Positions 1-9,276 of a DNA stretch of 64,000 nt are shown one piece after another. The stretch is from Pseudoalteromonas sp. R3 (GTDB lineage: Bacteria > Pseudomonadota > Gammaproteobacteria > Enterobacterales > Alteromonadaceae). Under the pieces are notes generated by a model that did no database searches, had not been told where the DNA came from, and saw nothing but the letters and a program-made list of their open reading frames with translations. The position numbers and the translations under genes were made by a program. The stretch's first letter is position 1. The number at the start of each line of letters is the position of its first letter. The stretch spans positions 806,001 to 870,000 of the forward strand of contig NZ_CP034835.1 of NCBI RefSeq assembly GCF_004014715.1. The letters are read 5' to 3'.

Positions 1-510
1 TTTGATGGTCAGTTAGCAGCCGAGCAGATATTACTGAGTAAGCAGGACCAGGAGATTATAGTGACAGCCAGAGGTCTCGATTTGATGTTGATCTCTGAAG
101 CCGGTCGGGAATCCGGGGTGGAGCTACATGGCCGAGTATCTGGCAGGTTACCTGTGTTTATGCACAATGGACAGGCTGAGATCCGCGGTGGTTATCTCAG
201 TAATGAGGTAGATAGCATGCTGAAAGTACAAGATAATGCGTCGTTTAATGCGTTAAAATCTCAGCGTCCGGAGCTGGAAACTGTGTTTGGTGTACTGGAT
301 GAATTAAGTATTGAAACCCTGAGCTGTGATGTGAATATGGCTCAGGACGGACAACTGGAGCTGGCTGTGCAAATTGCCGGTGAGAACAAACAGCAAAAAC
401 AACCTGTGAATTTTAATTATACGCACAGTGAAAATATTTATACCCTGTTCAGGGCATTGCGCCTGAGTGACGAAATCACTCAGGAAGTAGAAAAAGCTTT
501 AAACCAATAG
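1..510 (+). CDS. ydbH: YdbH-family intermembrane phospholipid transport protein, C-terminal part
   Basis: The reading frame is open from base 1, so the gene begins outside the window and only about the last 169 residues are present. I assign it to YdbH mainly from context: it is followed at 12 bp by a YnbE-like lipoprotein and then a YdbL-like protein, the invariant ydbH-ynbE-ydbL order. In Escherichia coli YdbH is a large AsmA-like bridge between inner and outer membranes that moves phospholipids and is partly redundant with TamB and YhdP. The visible part has the alternating short beta-strand character expected of the C-terminal end of such a bridge (for example GVELHGRVSGRLPVF), and no membrane helix. 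The internal GTG at 61 is not the true start. Confidence 0.75.
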   Translation, partial: FDGQLAAEQILLSKQDQEIIVTARGLDLMLISEAGRESGVELHGRVSGRLPVFMHNGQAEIRGGYLSNEVDSMLKVQDNASFNALKSQRPELETVFGVLDELSIETLSCDVNMAQDGQLELAVQIAGENKQQKQPVNFNYTHSENIYTLFRALRLSDEITQEVEKALNQ

Positions 511-522
511 GAGCAACTCAGC

Positions 523-702
523 ATGAAATGGATGCTAACTTTGGTGTTTGCTTGTTTGGTATCGGCTTGTACGCATAAAGTACAGGTAGAAACCAAAGAG
601 CCTATCACCATCAACTTAAACGTCAAAGTTGACCACGAGATCCGTGTTAAGGTCGACAAAGAGCTGGATGACTTATTCAGCGATGACAGTGAATTATTCT
701 AA
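523..702 (+). CDS. ynbE: YnbE-like outer-membrane lipoprotein
   Basis: A 59-residue protein with a short lipoprotein signal and lipobox VSAC (cysteine at residue 16), followed by a beta-prone segment (ITINLNVKVDHEIRVKVDKE) and an acidic tail. Size, signal and position between ydbH and ydbL match YnbE, the outer-membrane lipoprotein partner of YdbH. The segment after the cysteine fits the beta-strand that docks onto the C-terminus of YdbH. The start ATG is preceded by GGAGCAACTCAGC, with an AGGAG-like site at ordinary spacing from the ydbH stop. The gene is easily missed because it is under 60 codons. Confidence 0.8.
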   Translation: MKWMLTLVFACLVSACTHKVQVETKEPITINLNVKVDHEIRVKVDKELDDLFSDDSELF

Positions 703-713
703 GGAGCCAGATC

Positions 714-1034
714 ATGAATGCATCTAAGTTACTGACAACGATTGCCGCGGCTTGCATGAGCTTTTCGGTATTCGCTATTTCACTGGACGACGCTAAGTCA
801 CAAGGTCTGGTTGGAGAAACCGCAGCCGGCTACCTTGGTGTGATCAAGGGTAGTAGTGAAGTTAAGAAGCTGGTTGATGAAGTTAACAACAAGCGCAAGG
901 CCAAGTATCAGCAACTCGCCAAGAAAAATGGCATCAGCCTGAGTCAGGTGGAAGCTATGGCTGCAAAGAAAACCTTTGCAAAAACGGCACCAGGCCACTT
1001 TGTTAAGGTTGATGGTAAGTGGGTTAAAAAATAG
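714..1034 (+). CDS. ydbL: YdbL family (DUF1318) periplasmic protein
   Basis: A 106-residue protein with a Sec signal peptide (cleavage after about residue 21, FSVFA), then the DUF1318 pattern: an LDDAKSQGLVGET motif, a central lysine-rich helix (VNNKRKAKYQQLAKKNGI) and a C-terminal W-K-K end. YdbL acts in the periplasm with YdbH and YnbE and is thought to modulate formation of the YdbH-YnbE bridge. AAGGAG overlaps the ynbE stop and places the ribosome at the ATG, 11 bp after ynbE. It is the last gene of this operon. Confidence 0.85.
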   Translation: MNASKLLTTIAAACMSFSVFAISLDDAKSQGLVGETAAGYLGVIKGSSEVKKLVDEVNNKRKAKYQQLAKKNGISLSQVEAMAAKKTFAKTAPGHFVKVDGKWVKK

Positions 1035-1039
1035 CAATC

Positions 1040-1059
1040 AGGGCGGCTCAAACCGCCCC
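1040..1059. terminator. GC hairpin between convergent genes
   Basis: GGGCGG-CTCAAA-CCGCCC lies between the 3' ends of ydbL (plus) and the DUF1415 gene (minus). There is no T-run directly after it on either strand (a run of six T lies about 12 nt beyond on the minus strand), so it is at best a weak terminator. Confidence 0.35.
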
Positions 1060-1064
1060 AATGC

Positions 1065-1613
1065 TTAATCCTGGTGCGGGTGACACTGGCGCAGCAGCTG
1101 CTGCCAAAAAGCGGCGCCTTTTCTGCGTGCCAGGCGGATATTATTATCCGGAATTGACTCTGGATCGTCGTAGGTCTCCAGCGCTTCTGCCATACTTGCT
1201 TCACGGATCACATGCAAAGCAGGGTAAGGGGCACGGTTGGTGTAGTTGGCCGGATCATCTTGCTCTGAATCAGCGAATACATAATCTGGATGGAAGTTGG
1301 CGAGCTGGAAAACTCCTTCGTAGCCCTGTGCGACCAGCAATGCATTCGCTAAATCGACCAAATCCAAGAAATCATCAAAATCGCTAAAGCCAGCAGTGAA
1401 AATAAGCAAGCTCGTTTCCCGCTCTGGTGTGTCTGACAATGCCTGACACTCGTCCAGCATATCCATGACGGCATCTTCGTGTTTTTGTGACTCACAGACA
1501 CGATAATGAATGGTGTTTTGCTCAACTTCCCTACGGGCAAACGGGCAGAAGTTATATTTTACGATCACTGAGCTGACCCAGTTTTGCATCGCTTTGACGG
1601 CAATATGGTGCAT
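1065..1613 (-). CDS. DUF1415 family protein
   Basis: A 182-residue soluble protein with an HHIAVKAMQNWVSSVIVKYN opening and the NFCPFARREV segment typical of DUF1415 proteins, which are conserved in Gammaproteobacteria and of unknown function. It also has ANFHPDYVFAD and RAPYPALHVIREASM, both family hallmarks. The ATG follows the waaA stop codon directly (TAA-ATG), so the two genes are probably co-transcribed and translationally coupled. No catalytic motif I can name; the conserved C-P-F and H-P-D groups could bind a metal, but that is inference. Confidence 0.85.
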   Translation of the reverse strand: MHHIAVKAMQNWVSSVIVKYNFCPFARREVEQNTIHYRVCESQKHEDAVMDMLDECQALSDTPERETSLLIFTAGFSDFDDFLDLVDLANALLVAQGYEGVFQLANFHPDYVFADSEQDDPANYTNRAPYPALHVIREASMAEALETYDDPESIPDNNIRLARRKGAAFWQQLLRQCHPHQD

Positions 1614-2893
1614 TTATTTTTCCAAAAGAGCGTTTATCATAGTAATACTGCGCGCAATGGCGCCTTGATTGCGTGCCAGACAGGCTTTTGCGTGTGTCCC
1701 AAGTTCTATGGCATCTTGCCGAGAGTGTAAGTAGACTAGCAAAGTATCGGCAAGCATCTGAGTATCTGCCACCTCTATGGCGCCTTTCATTGCGATCAGC
1801 TCGGGGTAAATATGGGCAAAGTTATAGGTATGTGGCCCAGTTAGCACACCCACCGAACAGGCTGCGGCCTCAAGCGGGTTATGGCCGCCACGTTCAATCA
1901 GGCTGCCGCCAATATAGGCAACCTGAGCGCATCCGTAGAGGAGCTTTAATTCACCCAGAGTGTCTGCCAGCAGCACCTGTGATGACACGCTGAACTGTTG
2001 AGAGCGACGACTATAGCTGAGTGTCTGTGCTTCAATTAAAGCCGCGACTTTGTCGAATTGTTCTGGGTGTCTGGGAGCAATGATCAATAGTGCATCAGGA
2101 AGCTGAGTCAATATTTGTTGATGTGCGGCCAGCACCTGTTCATGCTCCATGGGATGGGTGGAGCCAGCAACCCAGACTGGGCGTGTACCCAGTTGCGCTT
2201 TAATCGTATCAATTTTTTCCTGTTGATTGTCATCCAGGCTGATATCAAACTTGATGGATCCCGTTACCACCACTTTTTCTCTTGCCAGTCCCAGTTCGAC
2301 AAACCGCTCTGCGTCTTCTTTGTTGTGGCTTGCAAGCATATCTATCTGGTTCATCAGGAATTGGCTCAGGGGGCTACTTTTTTATAGCCGGCCTGAGATT
2401 TCTCTGACAGGCGTGCGTTGACCACGGCAACCGGGCAGACTGCTTTTTTAGCGTAATAGAACAAGTTTGGCCAAAGCTCGGTTTCAAGCACCAACAGAAG
2501 TTTGGGACGCAGCTTTGTGATAAATCGTCGTGTCGCGAAAGCAAAGTCGATCGGCAAGTAGCAAATCGTGATGTCCCGATTCTCTTTATTGAATAACTGA
2601 GTGAGTTGCTCCCGTCCTGTTGGTGTGTTGCATGTTAGTACAAAAGGAGTATCAGGGTGTTCGGCCAGTAATGCTCTTATCAGTGGCGCGGCAGCCAGTA
2701 CTTCACCGACAGAGGCACAGTGCACAATAATTGATTGCTGTGATGTACCAGAGGGGGCTGCGCCGAACCGTTCAGAGAAATTGGCTTTATACAAGGCGTT
2801 TTTTTTTCCTCTGATAACGTACAGATACACCACAATGATTGGGCACAATACTAACAGTAGAAGGGAATATAAATGTCGAATCATGGCAGCCAT
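1614..2893 (-). CDS. waaA: Kdo transferase WaaA (KdtA), frame broken in this sequence
   Basis: Transfers Kdo from CMP-Kdo to lipid IVA, the first step of LPS core assembly, at the inner-membrane cytoplasmic face. The 5' part (2366-2893, 175 codons) gives an N-terminal membrane anchor, the catalytic SVGEVLAAAPLIRAL glutamate motif, and ETELWPN. It stops at 2366 after AGYKKVAP. The 3' part, open through 2354-1614, continues with LMNQIDMLASHNKEDAERF, PRHPEQFD and GGSLIERGGHNPLEAA, ending the GT-B fold. Together they give the family length of about 425. Adding one base to the C5 run (plus-strand G5 at 2369-2373) gives continuous VAPLSQFLMNQ. The enzyme is essential in most Gram-negatives, so a sequencing error is likeliest. 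A -1 slip at the neighbouring A6 run would also join the frames. Confidence 0.9.
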
Positions 2894-3031
2894 TAATGTA
2901 TAAAACGCTTATTTTAACTTGTCGGCCTGAAAAAGCGATAACAGGCGTACAAATTATCACAGTTGTTGAGGTGCTCCGCGGACGGGAATTTGCTAGGATC
3001 GGGCAAAATCCCTAATTTCAAAGGTTTTAAG

Positions 3032-4480
3032 TTGTCCTTTCGTAAAATCACGCTGTCTTCATTGTGTCTGCTAGGTGCAGCGCAGTCTTTTGCCATGCCA
3101 ACGGCTTTTTTACCGTTAGGTAAAGACAACATTCTTGAATACCAAATTGATCAGATGTTTGTTTTAACGGGCACAGCCCCAATGGCTAAGCCTTATCGAA
3201 TTACTGAAATCAATAAAACTCTGTCTCAGCTCAAAACGCTCGATCCTGCCTTGTTTCAGAGTATCAAAACACGATTAGCCCCTTATCTGCAAAGGGATGC
3301 GATTACACGTCGTGGCGTCAAATTGAGAATAGACTCGGGCGAAACACAGCAGCTTGCAAACGACAGGGGAAACCACAGTAGTGAATATGCGGAGTTATCG
3401 ATTGATGGGATATGGCGTGGCAGCGATACCAGCCTGGTTCAAATCGGTGCGGAGTATCGTGTGGATGCTGGCAAGGTTGTGCCCTATAACACTTTCTATG
3501 CTTTAGGTGGAGATAATCTGCAGCTGACTTTAGGCTATAAAGAGCATTGGTTCTCGCCGTTCAAGCACAGTGCTCAGGTATACTCAAATAATGCCAAAGC
3601 TCCATTGTCCGCTTCGCTAGGCTTAAACCTACCGCTGGACAACTGGTGGAATTTTGACTTCGAGCTGTTTTATTCTGAACTAGAACATGTTGAAAAAGGT
3701 ATTAGTTATCAAGGTGAGTTGCATGACGGCACACCAAAACTAGCTGGTACGCACATCAGCTTTGAGCCGCTGGACAACTGGAAAATCGGCATAAACCGAA
3801 TGATGCAGTTTGGGGGAGGACCAAGAAAGGTCGACCTGAAAGATGTTGTAAAAGCCTATTTTGACCCTGCCGGTAACGATAACAGCGGGCTAACAGGTGG
3901 TAGGGATAATGAGCTGGGAGACCAATGGGCTACTATCACCAGTACATTTACAACTAATTGGATCCAACCTGTTCAGTGGTATCTGGAATATGGTGGTGAA
4001 GATACCAAAAATCATAAAAACTACCAGTTTGGTAATACGGTAGCCAGTTTTGGTGTGTACCTGCCATCACTGACCAAAGATATCACACTGCGCTACGAAT
4101 ATACCAATATGCACAGTCTCTGGTATGTAAACGGAATTTATGAAAAATCGGGTAACACAATAGATGGATTTGTGGTGGGTCATGCAGCGGCGAACCAGCG
4201 CACATTTGGAGATGCGACGCCTACAGATGTACAGATGTTGGAAGTGAGCTATCGAGAGAGTCTGGAGTCTCTTTGGCGAGTTAAACTCTCAACCATAGAC
4301 AATACCAGCAATTACCTTAATGAACTTGGTCAAACTGGCGATGCATATGAGCAAGCTGTTGAGCTGTCTGTCTCCAACACACGGCAGATGTATGAGAAGC
4401 AAGTGGAAACATCACTGACCTACGGTAAAGACGTGTTCGGAGAAAGCTACACTTGGCTGTCGGTCGATGTATACTGGTAA
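3032..4480 (+). CDS. Wzi-like capsule assembly outer-membrane protein
   Basis: A 482-residue protein with a Sec signal peptide (MSFRKITLSSLCLLGAAQSFA) and a long body of alternating amphipathic strands ending in an aromatic residue (SVDVYW), as in outer-membrane beta-barrels. Wzi-family proteins are surface lectins that hold capsule polysaccharide on the cell surface; this one resembles the capsule assembly Wzi family in length and in its LxxLG-strand layout. I chose the TTG at 3032 because AAAGG sits 7 bp upstream and the signal peptide then starts cleanly; an upstream TTG at 2963 would add 23 residues of non-signal character. No capsule synthesis genes are visible nearby; the neighbours make LPS core. 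Confidence 0.65.
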   Translation: MSFRKITLSSLCLLGAAQSFAMPTAFLPLGKDNILEYQIDQMFVLTGTAPMAKPYRITEINKTLSQLKTLDPALFQSIKTRLAPYLQRDAITRRGVKLRIDSGETQQLANDRGNHSSEYAELSIDGIWRGSDTSLVQIGAEYRVDAGKVVPYNTFYALGGDNLQLTLGYKEHWFSPFKHSAQVYSNNAKAPLSASLGLNLPLDNWWNFDFELFYSELEHVEKGISYQGELHDGTPKLAGTHISFEPLDNWKIGINRMMQFGGGPRKVDLKDVVKAYFDPAGNDNSGLTGGRDNELGDQWATITSTFTTNWIQPVQWYLEYGGEDTKNHKNYQFGNTVASFGVYLPSLTKDITLRYEYTNMHSLWYVNGIYEKSGNTIDGFVVGHAAANQRTFGDATPTDVQMLEVSYRESLESLWRVKLSTIDNTSNYLNELGQTGDAYEQAVELSVSNTRQMYEKQVETSLTYGKDVFGESYTWLSVDVYW

Positions 4481-4570
4481 TTGGGTGCGAAGTGCCTCCT
4501 AATTATTAAAACACGGGTTATATTTGATTTTGCAACGAATGCAAAGTCGCATTATTTTTTAAGGATCACT

Positions 4571-5164
4571 ATGTCAATCAATGATCACATCAAACAAAGC
4601 TATCAGGCCAGCTTAGAGCGACACATGGCGTTGTTCGCAAAAATGGCTGATTATCATACCCAGTCACTGGAATTACTGGCTGCTTGTAAAGCAACGCTGG
4701 AAGCTGGTGGCAAGGTGATCTGGTTTGGTAATGGTGGCAGTGCGGCTGATGCGCAACATTTAGCTGCTGAGTTTGTGGTTCGTTATAAGTTGGAGCGTGG
4801 GCCACTGGCGTCCATTGCGTTGACGACTGACACCTCCATTTTGACCGCGCACAGCAACGACTACCACTTTAATACGGTTTTTGAACGCCAGGTTCAGGCT
4901 CTGTGTAAACCTGAAGACTTGGTGATTGGCCTGACGACCTCGGGTACCAGTGAAAACATTAACCTTGCACTTAAGGCTGCGAACGAAATCGGCGCTTTTA
5001 CCGTTGCTCTGACTGGCCGCAGTGGTGGGACAGTAAAAGATATTGCTAAGTTACCGATTATCATAGACTTTGACGAAACAGCACGGATCCAAGAAGCACA
5101 TATGTTCATTGGCCACTGGTTATGTGAAGCTGTGGACATGGTTATTGCGGAGCAATCAGCATGA
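4571..5164 (+). CDS. gmhA: Sedoheptulose-7-phosphate isomerase
   Basis: First enzyme of ADP-L-glycero-D-manno-heptose synthesis: converts sedoheptulose 7-phosphate to D-glycero-D-manno-heptose 7-phosphate. 197 residues, the usual length. SIS-domain features are visible: [15 protein letters not shown] near residue 55, [26 protein letters not shown], and the metal and catalytic [15 protein letters not shown] near the C-terminus. The ATG is preceded by AAGGATCACT. The stop overlaps the hldE start (ATGA), so gmhA and hldE are translationally coupled. Confidence 0.96.
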   Translation: MSINDHIKQSYQASLERHMALFAKMADYHTQSLELLAACKATLEAGGKVIWFGNGGSAADAQHLAAEFVVRYKLERGPLASIALTTDTSILTAHSNDYHFNTVFERQVQALCKPEDLVIGLTTSGTSENINLALKAANEIGAFTVALTGRSGGTVKDIAKLPIIIDFDETARIQEAHMFIGHWLCEAVDMVIAEQSA

Positions 5165-6606
5165 ACCTGAGTGCACTGAGAAACTTAAATCAGGCCAAAG
5201 TCCTGGTAGTCGGCGATGTGATGCTGGACCGATATTGGCATGGTGACACAGGGCGCATATCTCCGGAAGCGCCTGTCCCGGTTGTCAAGGTTAGCAGCCT
5301 AGAAGACAAAGCTGGTGGTGCTGCAAACGTCGCGAAAAACATTGCTCACCTGGATGGACAGGTTGGCTTGTTGGGCCTTATTGGTGAAGACGACAATGGT
5401 CGTCAGCTGGAATCTATTCTGGCAAAAGAGCAGATTGCCTCGCAATTGGTGACGGTTGCTGAGTTGCCAACCATAGCTAAAATGCGCGTGATCAGCCGTC
5501 ATCAGCAGGTTGTCAGGTTGGATCTTGAAGAGCCATTTATACAGTCTCATAGTCAGTTGCTATTGACCCGCCTGGAGCAGGTTGTAAACGACTATGATTT
5601 CATCCTGTTTTCGGATTACAACAAAGGTGCTTTGACTTGTATTGAACAGATGATTGCCGTCGCCAAAGCAGCAGGTAAAACGGTTCTGATTGACCCCAAA
5701 TCTTCTGATCTGAGCCGCTATCGAGGTGCAGATTATATTACACCTAACCTCAATGAATTCCGACTTGCAGGTGGTGATGACCGTGATGAAGCAGCGCTGA
5801 CAAGCAGCGCTAGAGCGCTGATAGAACAAGCCGGTATTGGTGCTATGCTACTGACTCGCTCGGAGCAGGGCATGTCGCTGATCACCCAAGATGAAAAACA
5901 CGATTTTGCTGCACAGGTCCAGGAAGTGAGCGATGTGACAGGTGCTGGTGATACGGTGATCGCGACATTAACGACTATGTTGGGTGCCGGGTTTTCGGCC
6001 AGTGAAGCTGTCGAGCTGGCTAACCTGGCGGCAGGTATCGCTGTTGCTAAACTGGGCGCTGCAACTGTGACTCCAGAGGAACTGAGCCGTAAATTGGGCC
6101 AGTATCTGCGCCAAACCGGTGAGCATTATCAGACGCCATATGAGGAAGTACTCAAACACATCGAGTTTGCCAAACAAAACGGCGAAACCATAGTGTTTAC
6201 CAATGGCTGCTTCGATATTCTGCATGCCGGACATGTGCGTTATCTGGCGCAAGCAAAGGCCAGAGGTGACAGACTGGTCGTGGGACTTAACAATGATGAG
6301 TCAATTTCCAGACTGAAAGGTCCGGAGCGGCCAATCAACCCACTCAATGAACGGGCTATGGTACTGTCGGCACTGGCTTCTGTTGACTGGGTGATCCCTT
6401 TCGGTAAAGAGAGTGAAAACGACACGCCTGCTAAACTGATTGAACAGATCAGCCCACATATTTTGGTGAAAGGTGGTGATTATCAGGTGTCTGAAATAGC
6501 TGGTGCTGATCATGTCTTAGCAATGGGCGGGCAGGTTGATGTCCTGCCATTTTTGGATGGATGCTCGACGTCGAATATCATTGCTAAGGCCAGAGAAACA
6601 GAGTAA
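5161..6606 (+). CDS. hldE: Bifunctional heptose 7-phosphate kinase / heptose 1-phosphate adenylyltransferase
   Basis: 481 residues, two domains. Residues 1 to about 320 form a ribokinase-like sugar kinase ([11 protein letters not shown], catalytic base region [13 protein letters not shown]). Residues from about 345 form a nucleotidyltransferase domain ([17 protein letters not shown], then [16 protein letters not shown], and the C-terminal GCSTSNII). It phosphorylates heptose 7-phosphate at C1 and, after GmhB has removed the 7-phosphate, adenylylates the product. It overlaps gmhA by 4 bp; gmhB lies 2 kb downstream, so all cytoplasmic steps to ADP-heptose are encoded here. The final epimerase (hldD) is not in the window. 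Confidence 0.97.
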   Translation: MNLSALRNLNQAKVLVVGDVMLDRYWHGDTGRISPEAPVPVVKVSSLEDKAGGAANVAKNIAHLDGQVGLLGLIGEDDNGRQLESILAKEQIASQLVTVAELPTIAKMRVISRHQQVVRLDLEEPFIQSHSQLLLTRLEQVVNDYDFILFSDYNKGALTCIEQMIAVAKAAGKTVLIDPKSSDLSRYRGADYITPNLNEFRLAGGDDRDEAALTSSARALIEQAGIGAMLLTRSEQGMSLITQDEKHDFAAQVQEVSDVTGAGDTVIATLTTMLGAGFSASEAVELANLAAGIAVAKLGAATVTPEELSRKLGQYLRQTGEHYQTPYEEVLKHIEFAKQNGETIVFTNGCFDILHAGHVRYLAQAKARGDRLVVGLNNDESISRLKGPERPINPLNERAMVLSALASVDWVIPFGKESENDTPAKLIEQISPHILVKGGDYQVSEIAGADHVLAMGGQVDVLPFLDGCSTSNIIAKARETE

Positions 6607-6625
6607 CCCCGCGATGTTATAGAGC

Positions 6626-6653
6626 AAAAAAGCCGGTTTATATCGGCTTTTTT
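6626..6653. terminator. Bidirectional terminator hldE / kdkA
   Basis: AAAAAAGCCG, an 8-nt loop, then CGGCTTTTTT. The stem is flanked by A-run and T-run, so it can stop transcripts from both sides. It overlaps the last codons of kdkA on the minus strand. Confidence 0.85.
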
Positions 6654-7372
6654 GTCATTGCATCCTGATAAGCATCGAGACATGTTTGCCAGTCGTTCTC
6701 AGAACAGAAAAACTGTGCTGAACGCGATGCTTCTTTTTTAAGTGAACGTGCCAGCCTGTCTATGTTCGCCTGCTGCCAGGCGGTCTCTGGCGCTCTGAGT
6801 GCGCCCTTGTCAAAATCTATCAGGTAAACCTCGCCGCTCTCATCAAAGAGAATATTGTTGCAGTTTAAATCGTCATGATACGCTCCGGCCTGATGAAAGC
6901 GAGCGAGTGTAGATGCGACCCGCTGCCAATCTCGCACAGATAAAGGTGCCGATTGCAGCCGTTCACATAAGCTTTGTGCACCAGCGATTGCATCCGTTAA
7001 TATATCGGCACGATAAATTCCTGCTGATACGCTCACGCGAGCTCCTAAAGGCGTTGGAACTGGTAACCCCAGACTGGCAAGCTGGTTGAGCAAATCCAGC
7101 TCCTGGTACACTCGGGTATGTTTTAGGCCGGTATACAAGTATTGATCTTTGAGTAATTTGCCAATTAAGCCTCCGCGCCAATAATGTTTGAGTACGGCGA
7201 TATTATGTGGTGCATAACGCACGAACCATGCAGCTGCTCGACCCTGTTTAGACGTCACAACAGCATCGTGTTGTTGCCAGTAGATCAGGTTAAACCAGTC
7301 CAGAGACAATGCCTCAGGTGTATGGCTGGTACGAAGCAAATAATGAGTGTGGTGTTTTTCTATTTTTAGCAT
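6638..7372 (-). CDS. kdkA: 3-deoxy-D-manno-octulosonic acid kinase
   Basis: 244 residues with a protein-kinase-like fold: RGGLIGKLLKDQYLYTG near the N-lobe, the catalytic loop HDDLNCNNILFD, and the metal-binding YLIDFDKG. KdkA phosphorylates the single Kdo of the inner core at O-4 in organisms whose WaaA adds one Kdo (Haemophilus and Vibrio types). I chose the ATG at 7372 because AGAAG precedes it; the frame stays open upstream to 7519 but that extension has no homology I can see and would run towards the divergent glycosyltransferase. The gene is divergent from the glycosyltransferase at 7507. Confidence 0.9.
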   Translation of the reverse strand: MLKIEKHHTHYLLRTSHTPEALSLDWFNLIYWQQHDAVVTSKQGRAAAWFVRYAPHNIAVLKHYWRGGLIGKLLKDQYLYTGLKHTRVYQELDLLNQLASLGLPVPTPLGARVSVSAGIYRADILTDAIAGAQSLCERLQSAPLSVRDWQRVASTLARFHQAGAYHDDLNCNNILFDESGEVYLIDFDKGALRAPETAWQQANIDRLARSLKKEASRSAQFFCSENDWQTCLDAYQDAMTKKPI

Positions 7373-7506
7373 GACTTCTCTGTAGTGCGTGCTGCGACGA
7401 CAGGCGTCAGTGTAACGACTTTTCCCTTCGGGGAAAATCTCACTGGTTGCAAAATGATGGGTTTTATTTAAGATCGGATGCTTATTTTCAGTTACAGGCG
7501 AAATGT

Positions 7507-8550
7507 GTGTCTCAGGCAATTTCTTCTATATGTATTCTTCGGCTTTCGGCCATTGGTGATGTATGCCATGCCGTTGCAGCGGTTCAGGCGATTCAGCGGG
7601 CGCACCCTCAGGCAAAGATCACTTGGGTGATTGGCAAGGTTGAAGCCATGCTATTGGCAGATCTGCCAGGGGTGGAATTTGTTATTTTTGACAAAAAGCA
7701 GGGGAAAGCGGCGTTTAAGCAGCTAAAAGCCCGGTTTAAAGGACACAAGTTCGATGTGCTTCTGCATATGCAGGTGGCGTTTCGCGCCAACCTGGCCGCT
7801 CGGTGTATTCCTGCGAAAGTTAAAATTGGCTTTGATAAGGGTCGTTCTAAAGAGCTACATTCGCTGGTGATCAACCAGCGCATTGCGCCACAAAGTGAGC
7901 CTCATGTGCTGGAAGGGTTTCAAAATTTTGCCCGTGCGATAGGTGCTGAGTGTGACGCCCCACGCTGGGAAATGCCGGTGAGTGATACTGACAAGCAGGA
8001 GGCACATGCACTTTTAAACGGGCTGACACGCATCTTTGTGATTTCTCCCGCGGCCAGCAAAGCCGAACGAAACTGGTTGCCCGAACGGTATGCTGCACTG
8101 GCAGAATATGCTACGGCGCAGGGTTTTAGCGTGGTGCTCACTGGTGGACCGACTGAGCTCGAGCGTACTCTCAGTGATGAAATAATTCGCCATACTCAGT
8201 GCGATATTTTAAATCTGGTTGGTAAAACAAAACTAAAAACCTTGTTATGCGTGTTAGAGCAGGCACAACTGGTGTTGGCGCCAGACACCGGACCTGCCCA
8301 TATGGCGGTGACGGTTAGCACGCCCGTGATTGGTTTATACGCACACTCTAACCCTAAACGCACCGGTCCATACCTCTATCAGGATTATGTGGTTGAGGTT
8401 TACCATGACAGCGTCTTGGCACAAAAGGGCAAAACGGCACAGCAGCTTAAGTGGGGCACTCGTGTGAAGGGCAGCGATTTGATGAGTCAGATCTCTGTTG
8501 AACGGGTGACCCAGATGTTCGATCATGTAGTACAGCAGGAACAGTTATGA
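7507..8550 (+). CDS. Glycosyltransferase family 9 (heptosyltransferase type)
   Basis: 347 residues with the GT9 hallmarks: ILRLSAIGDVCHAVAAV at the N-terminus, ISPAASKAERNWLPERYAAL in the second domain, and the ADP-heptose binding PDTGPAHMA loop. It probably transfers a heptose from ADP-heptose to the LPS inner core; whether it is the WaaC, WaaF or a later heptosyltransferase cannot be settled from sequence alone. The GTG at 7507 gives the standard short start (MSQAISSICILRLS); an upstream TTG at 7447 adds 20 unlikely residues. The stop overlaps the gmhB ATG by 4 bp. Confidence 0.88.
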   Translation: MSQAISSICILRLSAIGDVCHAVAAVQAIQRAHPQAKITWVIGKVEAMLLADLPGVEFVIFDKKQGKAAFKQLKARFKGHKFDVLLHMQVAFRANLAARCIPAKVKIGFDKGRSKELHSLVINQRIAPQSEPHVLEGFQNFARAIGAECDAPRWEMPVSDTDKQEAHALLNGLTRIFVISPAASKAERNWLPERYAALAEYATAQGFSVVLTGGPTELERTLSDEIIRHTQCDILNLVGKTKLKTLLCVLEQAQLVLAPDTGPAHMAVTVSTPVIGLYAHSNPKRTGPYLYQDYVVEVYHDSVLAQKGKTAQQLKWGTRVKGSDLMSQISVERVTQMFDHVVQQEQL

Positions 8551-9104
8551 CACACAAAGCCGTGTTTTTAGACAGAGATGGGGTGATCAATCAAGACCAT
8601 GCCTATGTCCACAAGATTGAAGACTTTCAGTTTATAGATGGTGTATTTGAAGCATGTCAGCACTTTCAGGCTCAGGGCTACAAGCTTATCGTAGTCACTA
8701 ACCAGTCGGGTATCGGTCGAGGCTATTATAACGAAGCTCAGTTTGTTCAGCTGACAGACTGGATGTGCAGGCAGTTTCTGGCCCATGGCATAGAAATTGA
8801 ACGTGTGTATTTTTGTCCTCATCATCCGCATAAAGCCCAGCCCCCCTACCAGCGAGAGTGTGATTGTCGTAAACCTAATCCTGGGATGTTACTTCAGGCT
8901 ATTGAAGAGTTTGATATCGATCCTAAGCGTAGTGTGATGGTTGGAGATAAAGGATCTGACATGCAGGCGGCACGCGCAGCAGGCGTGGCAACCAAGATAC
9001 TGGTGGAATCTGGTCAGACTTTCACTGACGAAGTACGGGCAACGGCTGATTATGTGTGTGGCTCACTTCGTCAGGTTATTGATGTACCTCCGTTTATCTC
9101 ATAA
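8547..9104 (+). CDS. gmhB: D-glycero-beta-D-manno-heptose 1,7-bisphosphate 7-phosphatase
   Basis: 185-residue HAD phosphatase that removes the 7-phosphate between the two HldE reactions. Visible motifs: FLDRDGVINQDHAYVHK (nucleophile DxD), VTNQSGIGRG, a zinc loop with CPHHPH and CDCRKPNPGM, and the HAD motif MVGDKGSDMQAA. Start overlaps the preceding glycosyltransferase stop (ATGA), so the enzyme and the transferase that uses its product are coupled. Confidence 0.95.
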   Translation: MTHKAVFLDRDGVINQDHAYVHKIEDFQFIDGVFEACQHFQAQGYKLIVVTNQSGIGRGYYNEAQFVQLTDWMCRQFLAHGIEIERVYFCPHHPHKAQPPYQRECDCRKPNPGMLLQAIEEFDIDPKRSVMVGDKGSDMQAARAAGVATKILVESGQTFTDEVRATADYVCGSLRQVIDVPPFIS

Positions 9105-9196
9105 ACGTTTACAATACGCTGGTGAACAAGATAATCACAAACCGTGCAATTGAGGTGCGAACCTTTTAAAATATCAACAATGATCTAAATGACACA

Positions 9197-9229
9197 GCCG
9201 GTATTGACCATAAACGATATCGGCGTTTT
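9197..9229 (+). terminator. Probable terminator after gmhB
   Basis: GCCGGTAT and ATATCGGC pair with one G-U across a 12-nt loop, followed by GTTTTA. It lies in the 172-bp gap before kbl and probably ends the heptose transcript. A separate GTGTGT/ACACAC inverted repeat at 9231-9251 lies just downstream and could be an operator for kbl, though that is a guess. Confidence 0.55.
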
Positions 9230-9276
9230 AGTGTGTGCCAGGTGTACACACTCCGTGCAACTAATGGAGACTCCCG

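Noticed and set aside
1061..1387. 108-codon plus-strand frame opposite the DUF1415 gene
   Set aside because: It is antisense to a clear DUF1415 gene, begins beside the hairpin at 1040 and shows no domain.
2894..3031. JUMPstart/ops element for the LPS genes
   Set aside because: I looked for GGCGGTAG-type ops sites in the gap between waaA and the Wzi-like gene; none is present.
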